Origin: Chrysochromulina tobinii
Taxonomy: Eukaryota > Haptophyta > Prymnesiales > Chrysochromulinaceae
DNA length: 15,346 nt
NCBI GenBank assembly: GCA_001275005.1
Contig: JWZX01000804.1
Location: 1-15,346, forward strand
Reading direction: 5' to 3'
A program made the position numbers and the translations under genes. The notes beneath the pieces are model-generated. The model saw only the letters and a list, made by a program, of their open reading frames with translations. It had not been told where the DNA came from and ran no database searches. This document shows positions 1 to 6,766 of this stretch, piece after piece (the stretch's first letter is position 1; each line of letters begins with the position of its first letter).

Positions 1-139
1 GGCGCCCCCGGTGCCGCTGCCGCCGCTGCCGCCCCTGCCGCCGCTGCCGCCCCTGCCGCCCCTGCCGCCCCTGCCGCCCCTGCCGCCCCTGCCGCCCCTG
101 CCGCCGCTGCCGCCGCTGCCGCCGCTGCCGCCGCGGCGT
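1..139. repeat. GCC/GCT/CCT triplet microsatellite (Ala/Pro tract)
   Basis: This is a run of GCC triplets mixed with GCT and CCT in 6- and 9-bp periods. In the MIOS frame it reads as Ala and Pro with two Gly near the edge. All three forward frames are open, so the sequence alone cannot say whether it is a coding linker, an intron or 5' UTR. Confidence 0.85.
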
Positions 140-1585
140 CGTCTCGTAACGAATCCGCGGCAGGGTTGATGAGGGACGCAATCATAGGCAATCAACATGC
201 AATCAACAGTAACGAATCCGCGGCAGGGTTGCTCGTGTTCCGCTCCGCTGGTCGTACAGAATTGCTCCGCTGCCTCGGCTGGCGCGTTTATTCAGATCCG
301 TTCCAAGTTGAACAAGCCGTGGCTGTGCTCGAGGCGGCCGGCCAGTACGAGCGAGCCGCAATCACAGCCATCTTCCAAAGCGGCGCGCATCCGGCGTACG
401 ATGAGCTGGGGCGAGCGGTGCGCTGCCTGGAGCGAGGTGGTGCGGCGAGCGCGGCGACGGCGCCCGAGCGTTCCTCGGCGCTCCGCATGATGGCGATGGT
501 GCTCGCTGGCTTCCAGCCACGCGCACCTCTGTGGTGGTCGACTGTGCACTCGACCGCTGCCTCACTCTCGTCGCCGCACCTGCGCCTGCTGCTCGCCGTC
601 CTGTGCTCGTCCCTCTCGAGCATCGGCCTCAGCGGGAATCACTCGGGGGTCCGCAGCAGTACTGACGGCGGCAGCGGCGGGGGAAGGGGCAGCGGCGCCG
701 GCGCCGGCGCCGGGGGCCTCGTGCGTGACACCTCGTTGGACTCATCGGGGCCCGATGTGATCGACATCTCCCCCTCCACCTCGCCAGTCCCCAGCTCTCC
801 CCCCTATTCTCCCCCCGTGCGCTCTCCGGTGCTACGAGGCACGCCGATGCGCTCGGGTGCCGACTTCGTCGGCGTCGCCGTCGGCCCCGAGCCGCCCCAC
901 GTTACCACGTCGATCCCTGGTGGAGGGCACGGCGCACATTTAGAGCACGGCGCACATTCAGAGCACGGCGACTCTTCACAGATGCTGCAGCAGCTGGTGG
1001 TGGAGGCAGAGGGAGGCGCGCTCGATGGCGATCCGCACGGCGGCGCGCTCTCGGCTGCCGATGACTTTTACACCGACGCCCTCGCGATGGCATGCCGCTT
1101 CCTCCCCGACACACAGCTCCGCTCCCTCCTGCGCCGCCTGGTGACCGTAGCACGCGACGCTGGCTCGCTCGGCGCTCTCAGCCTAACGGGTCTCGGTCCT
1201 TCAGCGGTGCCCCTCCTCCAAGCGTACTTGGATCGAACTGCCGACGTGCAGTCGGTTGTGCTGCTCTGTGCGCACGGGCCTGCCTCTCTCCTCCGCCACG
1301 AGCGCGTGCAGCGATGGTTGAAGCTGTACGCGGAGATGCTCAACCAGTGGCGCTTATACCACGCGCGCTGTGCGCTCGACATCGCGGTGGCCGCGAAGCT
1401 GAGGGAAGCTGGGCCGCCGCTGCCGCCGCCGCTGCCGCCGCCGTCTGCTTCGTTGCGCCCGAGCCTGGCGACCCTTGTGGAGCCCAGTGCACAGGTGTAC
1501 GCGCGCTGTGGCTACTGTGCCAACCCGTTGACGACCAATGGGGCGCGCCATCTTGGGCGCTCTCCCGCGTCGGAGAGCGGCGGGA

Positions 1586-1619
<34 letters not shown>

Positions 1620-2121
1620 AAACGGCGGGAGCGGGAGCGGGAGCGGCGGTGGCGGCGGCGGCGGTGGTGGCATCGGCAGCGGAGGCGCCGGGGGTCGCGC
1701 GGGCGGCGGCGACGGCCCCGGGGGATCAGGGGGGTTTGGCGGCGGCGGTGGCTCTCCAATGGCACTCACGAGCCGACAATCGACGTCTGCGCGCGGCGCT
1801 CCCAAGGCCACTCGCTGCCCGAATCCACGCTGCCTCAAGCCGCTCCCCCGATGCGCCGTCTGCCAGCAGCATCTCGGCTGCCCTGATCCCGACCCGCTCG
1901 GACGGCCTTCGCCGGACGTCGACGCGCCCGCCGGCGCGCCCGACGAGGCGTGGGGTGCCATCTCGTCGGCCTTTGGCCACTGGATGGTGTGGTGCCAGCA
2001 CTGCCGCCACGGAGGGCACGCCTCACACATCCTCGAGTGGTTTGAGCAGCACAACGAGTGTGCCGTCTCGGGCTGCTCGTGCAAGTGCGCACAGCTCGAC
2101 CGCGCTGCATTGTCAACATAA
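1..2121 (+). CDS. MIOS: MIOS/Sea4-like GATOR2 complex subunit, C-terminal part (5' end outside the window)
   Basis: MIOS is a scaffold subunit of GATOR2 (SEACAT in yeast), which relieves GATOR1 inhibition of TORC1 at the lysosome or vacuole when amino acids are available. Visible here: a helical region from about nt 230 with LLRCLGW and GQYERAAITAIF; a low-complexity stretch at about 640-1040; a second helical block at 1066-1400 (FYTDALAMACRFLPDTQL, TGLGPSAVPLLQAYLDRTADVQ); then a zinc module. Zinc-ligand candidates are C-x2-C at 1507/1516, Cys at 1816, 1831, 1852, 1861 and 1879, and the signature WCQHCRHGGHASHILEWF at 1990-2043, followed by C-x4-C-x-C-x-C (2059-2088). These match the order in animal MIOS. 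The N-terminal WD40 propeller is absent. The frame stays open through an Ala/Pro tract to position 1, so the real start or an upstream exon lies to the left; the first in-frame ATG is at 169. Stop TAA is at 2119-2121. Family assignment is firm; the 5' structure is not. Confidence 0.9.
146..231. repeat. 23-bp exact direct repeat at the MIOS 5' region
   Basis: Identical 23-bp copies lie at 146-168 and 209-231, starting GTAACGAATCCG and ending GGCAGGGTTG. The offset is 63 bp, so both copies read in the same frame (NESAAGL). The spacer between them holds an 11-bp tandem unit, GCAATCAACA, at 188-197 and 199-208. It is an in-frame local duplication just before the conserved part of MIOS. Confidence 0.85.
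927..971. repeat. 18-bp tandem repeat inside MIOS
   Basis: Two nearly identical 18-bp units, 927-944 and 945-962, are followed by a partial third. They encode HGAHLE, HGAHSE and HGD. The repeat lies in the low-complexity insert between the two helical blocks and keeps the frame. Confidence 0.8.
1579..1752. repeat. GGC-rich tract encoding a glycine-rich insert in the MIOS zinc region
   Basis: About 58 codons are mostly Gly with scattered Ser, Ala, Arg and Asp, including a pure run of 11 Gly codons. The tract sits between the first C-x2-C pair (1507/1516) and the next cysteine group (1816 onward). It therefore lengthens the loop between zinc ligands. Human MIOS also has a non-conserved loop here, but not one of polyglycine. 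Confidence 0.85.
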
Positions 2122-2397
2122 GACGTTTTCCTTTTCGTCGCATGGGTTTTGTCGGTGCCCGATCTAATGGGTAACATCAAACATGTACAGGACTGTGTGG
2201 CTTTGGCGAAATTTCTATAAACCACGAAATCTCTACAAATCTCTGCATGACTGTGATCGAACCCCGGACGACCAAAGCCAATATGCTCCCGGCGCCGGAC
2301 TAGGCGACACACCACCTTCAAATTCGAAATTCCCCCACCGCACACCACGCAGGGGATCCCTTCATTATACGTATAGCGCGGCTCATTTATAACTCAC
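2122..2397. other. Convergent 3' spacer between MIOS and the OSCA-like gene
   Basis: These 276 bp separate two genes that end toward each other, so both 3' UTRs must lie or overlap here. The spacer is visibly richer in A and T than the flanking genes. I see no AATAAA in either useful orientation. It contains a perfect 10-bp palindrome, TATACGTATA, at 2366-2375, an 8-bp inverted repeat (GGCTTTGG at 2199-2206, CCAAAGCC at 2272-2279), a doubled AAATCTCT (2228-2235, 2238-2245) and the tRNA-like element listed separately. Confidence 0.7.
2253..2312 (-). repeat. Degraded tRNA-like (SINE-like) element with Pol III A and B box matches
   Basis: Read on the minus strand, 2307-2295 is TCGCCTAGTCCGG. 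This fits the A-box consensus TRGYNNARNNGG (one spacer base added) with one mismatch. After 31 bases comes GGTTCGATCAC (2263-2253), which fits the B-box GGTTCGANTCC with two mismatches. A box-to-box gap near 30 is typical of tRNAs. The intervening TTGGCTTTGG resembles the anticodon region of tRNA-derived SINEs. The T-arm and anticodon stems do not pair well, so it is not a working tRNA. A relic SINE is the best reading; chance similarity remains possible. Confidence 0.35.
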
Positions 2398-5286
2398 TCA
2401 CTCAGCCAATATTCTCGCCCACGACGAACGCCTGTGGAGCTTTGTCGAGTTGGCAAGGAAGGTCCACGCCGTCTCGTAGGTAGGATGGAATTCGGGCTGG
2501 TAAGAGATGTCCGCCGCGCCAGTGAGCTTCGAGAAGAGCGGCTCGGCCTTCTCCCACTCCGCGTCGCTGATCGGCTGGTCGAGCCGCTCGGCCATCCCAA
2601 GCATTCGGAACATGAGCGAATTCGGTAACCATTGGAGCAGTCTTGTCTGCCGCGTGTCCTTGATGCCTCGCTGGAATTCATGAATCATTTGTCCATTGAG
2701 GGACGTGCGCACATTCTTGCGCGTGACGCCCACTAGAATTTGGCTGAACGGAGGGTCAACGACTGCGTGCGCGCCGTAGCATTCCTCGGAGGTCCTATAG
2801 GGCGTGACGCGTGACTTTTTCCTGCGACAGGGCACGCCACCGGCGGGCCAGCAGCAGCAGCACGTGGCGCACACGCACATGAGCACCAAGACAAGCAGCA
2901 GCAGCAGGAAAAGCACGAAGAGTGCAATCGTCGGCAGAGAGTTGACGTGGTTGGGGACGTCGTAGATTGAGGTCAACCAGAAATTGAGCGCCGGAAGCTC
3001 GAGCACCCCAGCGTCGGTGTTCATCCGTTTCGGCTCGTCCATGGCCTCCCGGAGCGTCTGGTTGTCGAAGGGACGCGACCAGGCACCTGCTCGCACCCGC
3101 CACGTAGGCAGCTCTGCAAAGCCCCAGAACGTGAAGCCCACATGGAGCAACACGGTCCACGGCATCCACCAGAGCGTGGCCTCGATCAGCTTGTACGAGT
3201 AGGGTTGCGGCGTCGTGTGCAGGTAGAGCAGCGCGAAGCGCTCGCACAGCCACGAGCCGATGAAAAAGGCTGCTCCGGTGAGGTAGAGGATGGGGAGCAC
3301 GCCAGCGTACGCAATCACAATGAAGAAATGCGCGTACGCGGTGCCAAGAAACGTGGGAAGGTCAAATTGGGGGCCAGAATACAGCTTCTCCATGTCAGCG
3401 CGGTGGCGTTTGCCGTTCGCCGAGCAGCGCTTCTTGCAGTTAAACATGATGTACGGCACCCAGGGGGCCGTGAGGGCAGTGATCGCCTCAACGACCATTG
3501 CGGAGACGAGCAAAGTGCCCACGTCGAGGTGCCACAGCCATGACATCGTGAGGTGCGGGCCACGCATGATGAGGCCCTTGGGCCCGATGCCGCAGCAGAT
3601 GAGCTTCGGGCACTGGCAATCGGGTTCATAGGAGCGATAGAACTCGGGCGGCGGCGCGGCCATCAGCAGGAGGGTGACGAAACCCGTGTTGAACGCCTGC
3701 GCAAGGAAGATGGTCACCACTTGGTTCTGATGCCTGCCAGAGAGGGTTGGGTAACGCCCGAAATCACCAAGGGTGCTGACGATCATCCCTATCGACGTGT
3801 TCACCATCACGAGGATGATCGAGGCGAGGAGAGGGAAGAGGCTGTCCACCATAATCTTCTTCGTCTCGGGGTCCCACTCGTTGAACAGTGCGTCTGGGTC
3901 CATCTTGGCCGCCTCTACCCCGATGATGACGCCGAAGCTGACGGGAAGGATGGCGACGAGCAATGCAGTCGCGATCAGGCGGCGACAGAAGGTGGTGAAC
4001 GCCTTGAAGTCGAGGCGCAGCAGCCGATACGGCAAGTTCTCGTGCAGCACGTCGCGCGGATGCGGCGGCACGAAGGCGCGAAGCCGCCATCCTTTGTCAC
4101 AGCAGCCACTCGGCGTCGTGCTGCGGAAGCGCCTCGCCTTGGGCTGCGTGATGTAGCCCCAGCCTCCTGGGTACAGTTCGAGCGCGGCGTTGCGTACGGG
4201 CTGCTCTTCAAAGATGACAAAGGCGCCGCAAACGTTCGTGATGGACGTGCTGGTAGTGATGGCCTTGCGCGTCTTCTTCAATCGCGAAGAGAGGCTCTCA
4301 ATCTTAGTCTTGAGTTTTCCGATCACCTGCGTTTGCCGCCACACGGCAGGCCGTTCCTTGCGGAGCGCATTTTCGATGCGCAACTTGCGCTCAATGATGG
4401 CGTACTCGCGCTCGAGGGGAGTCTGCTGGACCGCATTGCGCAGCACGCTTGCGCAGTCCGTGATCAGGGCCACGTCCCATACGGCGCACTCCTCGCGGCT
4501 CTTGCCGGTCGCCGCGGCGACGATAGTCTCGAGGTGCTCCTTGATCTCTTCCTTGGTTGCGTCTTGAGGCATGCCGTGCAGCTGGATCGCATACTCCGAA
4601 GTGAAGACATTGTTCGCCTCGTTGATGTCGTTGATCGATTCCACGCGGTTTCGGAAGCGCCGGACGCCCAGGAACAACAGCACCGAGAAGAGCGCCTCGA
4701 GCAACCCGGCTACCGTGTTCATCGTCTTGCACCCGTCGTCACGGCATTCCGAGCGAGCGGCGATGGACAATTGGAGCAACGCGGTTGGGTAGGTGTCCAA
4801 CGCAACCGCCGAGAAGACTTCATGTGCGCGCGCGGCGGAGAAGGCGTACGATGGTACTGAGAGGAGCGCGCCCAAGAGGCAGTAGCCCGCGCAAAACTTG
4901 AGAAAGTCGAGGTACAAGGTCGGAACGAGGCCCACGGCATCGAGCACGTCGTTGGCAGGCGCGAGGAATTTCAGCTTTTCCACGGCGCCGTCGGCGCGCT
5001 TCTTGCGAGGGTGCACGGTGTTTGCTTGCTCCTCGGCTCTCTCTTTGGCCCACTTGAGCCACTCCTTGAGCTCACTGCGGGTCTTTACCTCCGGTTCGGC
5101 GGCCTCGGCAGCCAGTTTGGTAGCGGCCGCGGCCGCAATATCGGCTGCGGCTGCATTACGGAGCACCAGCATTTCGTCATGCCGCAGCGCGCATTTTCCA
5201 ATTTGGTTGAGCATCTCGCTCACGGCGTTCTGATCAGGAGGTGCTTTGTCAGTGCCATCCTCCTTCTTGGGCTCCACCTCGGCCAT
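2398..5286 (-). CDS. OSCA/TMEM63 (CSC1)-like multi-pass membrane channel protein, single exon
   Basis: This complete 962-residue ORF has ATG at 5286-5284 and stop TGA at 2400-2398. A soluble Ala/Glu/Lys-rich N-terminus (1-110) precedes membrane segments near 119-150 and 191-209. A cytosolic domain follows: an RRM-like strand at 231-240 (EYAIQLHGMP), helical hairpin 280-345 and return strand GAFVIFE at 354-360. PHPRDVLHENL (408-418) matches the A-P-x-P-x-D-x-x-W-E-N-L motif that opens the channel core in this superfamily. Further membrane segments lie near 434-458, 482-506, 521-543, 587-615, 645-690 (one or two), 704-722 and 784-808. Layout and motif order fit OSCA/TMEM63 mechanosensitive, osmosensitive cation channels. 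The core FxxAYxxFFxVxxYxGxLPIxY style (646-668) also occurs in divergent protist relatives and, more remotely, anoctamins. A Cys cluster (804-812) after the last segment could be acylated. Residues 809-962 form a cytosolic tail. No introns are needed. Confidence 0.7.
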   Translation of the reverse strand: MAEVEPKKEDGTDKAPPDQNAVSEMLNQIGKCALRHDEMLVLRNAAAADIAAAAATKLAAEAAEPEVKTRSELKEWLKWAKERAEEQANTVHPRKKRADGAVEKLKFLAPANDVLDAVGLVPTLYLDFLKFCAGYCLLGALLSVPSYAFSAARAHEVFSAVALDTYPTALLQLSIAARSECRDDGCKTMNTVAGLLEALFSVLLFLGVRRFRNRVESINDINEANNVFTSEYAIQLHGMPQDATKEEIKEHLETIVAAATGKSREECAVWDVALITDCASVLRNAVQQTPLEREYAIIERKLRIENALRKERPAVWRQTQVIGKLKTKIESLSSRLKKTRKAITTSTSITNVCGAFVIFEEQPVRNAALELYPGGWGYITQPKARRFRSTTPSGCCDKGWRLRAFVPPHPRDVLHENLPYRLLRLDFKAFTTFCRRLIATALLVAILPVSFGVIIGVEAAKMDPDALFNEWDPETKKIMVDSLFPLLASIILVMVNTSIGMIVSTLGDFGRYPTLSGRHQNQVVTIFLAQAFNTGFVTLLLMAAPPPEFYRSYEPDCQCPKLICCGIGPKGLIMRGPHLTMSWLWHLDVGTLLVSAMVVEAITALTAPWVPYIMFNCKKRCSANGKRHRADMEKLYSGPQFDLPTFLGTAYAHFFIVIAYAGVLPILYLTGAAFFIGSWLCERFALLYLHTTPQPYSYKLIEATLWWMPWTVLLHVGFTFWGFAELPTWRVRAGAWSRPFDNQTLREAMDEPKRMNTDAGVLELPALNFWLTSIYDVPNHVNSLPTIALFVLFLLLLLVLVLMCVCATCCCCWPAGGVPCRRKKSRVTPYRTSEECYGAHAVVDPPFSQILVGVTRKNVRTSLNGQMIHEFQRGIKDTRQTRLLQWLPNSLMFRMLGMAERLDQPISDAEWEKAEPLFSKLTGAADISYQPEFHPTYETAWTFLANSTKLHRRSSWARILAE

Positions 5287-5645
5287 TTGTGAGCAGAGGT
5301 CGGAGGGGGCGGCGCAGGGTTACACTCGCAGAACAAGTACGTTCCGGGGAACTAGCAGAATTTGCGGCCTGTCCACCCGTCTTCGCATGCGGGAGTGGCG
5401 ACGCGGATGACGAGGCGCAACGGCTGCGCTTCCGATCAAGTACGTACCGGTAGATTCCGTCGGCGCTCAATGAATCGCGCCGAACTTTCTAGATACCAAT
5501 TTTGGTCTCAGAGCGGCGCGCTTTCTGCTTTTAAATTCATGTGGGGCTCCACATTCATTTTATAGCTGTGCCGGTTCACACTCGAGATTGGACTTGCGCT
5601 TGACTTGCCTTTGACGACGTTCGTGTTTGTGCCCGCCGGAAGTCC
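5287..5645. promoter_or_regulatory. Divergent intergenic promoter region
   Basis: These 359 bp lie between the start codons of the OSCA-like gene (minus) and the methyltransferase gene (plus), so both promoters should be here. The half next to the OSCA-like gene is GC-rich with a GGGGGCGGCG run (5305-5314) and no TATA. The half next to the methyltransferase gene is richer in A and T. A 14-bp near-repeat, CAAGTACGT(T/A)CCGG, occurs at 5334-5347 and 5437-5450; the second copy contains the palindrome GTACGTAC. A short hairpin (ATGTGG-GGCT-CCACAT) lies at 5539-5554. I see no further gene in this stretch. Confidence 0.6.
5558..5565 (+). promoter_or_regulatory. TATA-like element upstream of the methyltransferase gene
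   Basis: TTTTATAG lies 80 bp before the ATG at 5646, a plausible distance for a TATA box plus a 50-nt leader. TTTTAAAT at 5529-5536 is an alternative. Neither has been tested against a transcript start. Confidence 0.3.
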
Positions 5646-6572
5646 ATGAAGCAGTACGCACTGTGCAACCATGCGTCCTCCGAGCAAAGTCCAGTTTTGC
5701 GACGCTCATGGGAGAGCCCCGACCCGCTGCTCCGCACGCTCGGAGTGCGCTACCTTCAGATTGGTGGCGACATTTGGAATCGTTGTCACGAAGGGTGGCT
5801 GAACATTGACGCGGCGTTCAAGAGCGAGGGACTTCATGGTGAATCCCAATTCGGCACGGACGATAAGGGTGGGCACAACATGGCCATCTCATTCTCTGAG
5901 ATCACCGTGCTGCCATTTGCTTCCAATAGTGTGCAGATGGTATACTCTGAACACATGATCGAACACATGCTCCCCGATGCGGGTAGCAACCTGCTCCACG
6001 AGGCCTACCGCGTGCTCGTGCCGGATGGCATCCTCCGGCTCGCGACACCCGACCTGAGAAGGTACATGCTTGGCTACGTCGAATCCGGGGCGCGAGGCCA
6101 GGGCGGCACCAACGCCTTCTTGCGCGTGCATAGCCAGCGCTTTGGACCGATGCAGCAGCCGCGGCACCGACCGCCAACCGACGCGACGATCGTCAACAAT
6201 ATCTTCCGCAATTACGGGCACAAGTGGGTGTACGACTTTGAGGAGCTGCGCTCGCGCGCGGTCGACGCGGGGATCGCAGCCGAGGATGTGTGCCAGAGCG
6301 ATCGAGTTGGTCGCGGGCTCCCGCAAGCACTGCAACGGGCGCGCGACCGCGCCACCCACCCGCGCAATGAGTCGCTAGCGTGTTGGCTCGATCAAGCCGT
6401 GCGTGAGGATGAGTCGCTCTACGTGCACCTCGTCAAGCGCCGCCCGTGGCCGCCGAGCAATCGCTCCCACGTGCCCCCCTTTTGCCGGCCCGTGAGGGAC
6501 TGGCTGCCATGCCATCCGGGGACGAGGGGCCGTGGGGGGCGGAGGCGTGGGGCGGGGGTCATGGGGCTCTAG
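5646..6572 (+). CDS. SAM-dependent methyltransferase, class I, COG4627-like
   Basis: The 308-residue protein is predicted to transfer a methyl group from S-adenosylmethionine; the substrate is unknown. Motif I is at 37-55 (YLQIGGD...EGWLNID), with the Asp at 55 that normally contacts the SAM ribose. LPFASNSVQMVYSEHMIEHM (89-108) is the motif IV region with the SEHxxEH signature of this family. YRVLVPDGILRLATPDLRRY (121-140) is post-motif II, typically R-V-L-K-P-G-G-x-L-R-I-x-x-P-D-L. GHKWVYDFEELRSRAVDAGI (191-210) and ESLYVHLVKR (256-265) match the family's C-terminal half. The glycine loop is QIGGD instead of the usual LGCG, so activity is uncertain. Residues 266-308 are a Pro/Arg/Gly-rich tail with no family counterpart that I recognise, possibly a species-specific extension or a missed 3' splice event. 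The start is the first ATG after an in-frame stop at 5601. Stop TAG is at 6570-6572. Confidence 0.8.
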   Translation: MKQYALCNHASSEQSPVLRRSWESPDPLLRTLGVRYLQIGGDIWNRCHEGWLNIDAAFKSEGLHGESQFGTDDKGGHNMAISFSEITVLPFASNSVQMVYSEHMIEHMLPDAGSNLLHEAYRVLVPDGILRLATPDLRRYMLGYVESGARGQGGTNAFLRVHSQRFGPMQQPRHRPPTDATIVNNIFRNYGHKWVYDFEELRSRAVDAGIAAEDVCQSDRVGRGLPQALQRARDRATHPRNESLACWLDQAVREDESLYVHLVKRRPWPPSNRSHVPPFCRPVRDWLPCHPGTRGRGGRRRGAGVMGL

Positions 6573-6766
6573 AAAAGTTTGTCTAATGTCTCACCGGACT
6601 GGAATTCCTACCTGACGAGGCGGGTGGGGGGTGGGACGCTAGAGCGAGTGGGGATGTCTGTTTTGGCTGAGGTTTTTTGGCGCGAAGACGCGTTCTGCTT
6701 CTCTCGCGCGCCTCAATCCCTCAGCAAAAGAGGCAAGTTTTTGCTCGGGCGCTCGTCGCCCTGGTC
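6573..6766. promoter_or_regulatory. Spacer between the methyltransferase gene and the coiled-coil gene
   Basis: These 194 bp must hold the methyltransferase 3' end and the promoter of the giant coiled-coil gene, both on the plus strand. There is no TATA box or AATAAA. A GGGTGGGGGGTGGG run (about 6621-6635) and a T-run at 6673-6678 are the only visible signals. An in-frame stop at 6668-6670 bounds the downstream ORF on its left. Confidence 0.4.

Noticed and set aside
1092-1886. Plus-strand open frame of about 264 codons in a second frame over MIOS
   Set aside because: It is Arg/Ala-rich and arises from frame-shifted GGC repeats; MIOS zinc motifs occupy the other frame.
2253-2312. Functional tRNA gene on the minus strand
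   Set aside because: G53 does not pair with C61 and the anticodon stem does not pair, so only a degraded tRNA-like element is claimed.
1512-2348. Minus-strand Pro-rich open frame of about 278 codons
   Set aside because: It is the reverse of the MIOS glycine tract (GGC read as GCC/CCG) and includes no recognisable domain.
3553-4860. Plus-strand open frame of about 435 codons within the OSCA-like gene
   Set aside because: The minus strand encodes a coherent membrane protein; the plus frame is charged low-complexity sequence without a domain.
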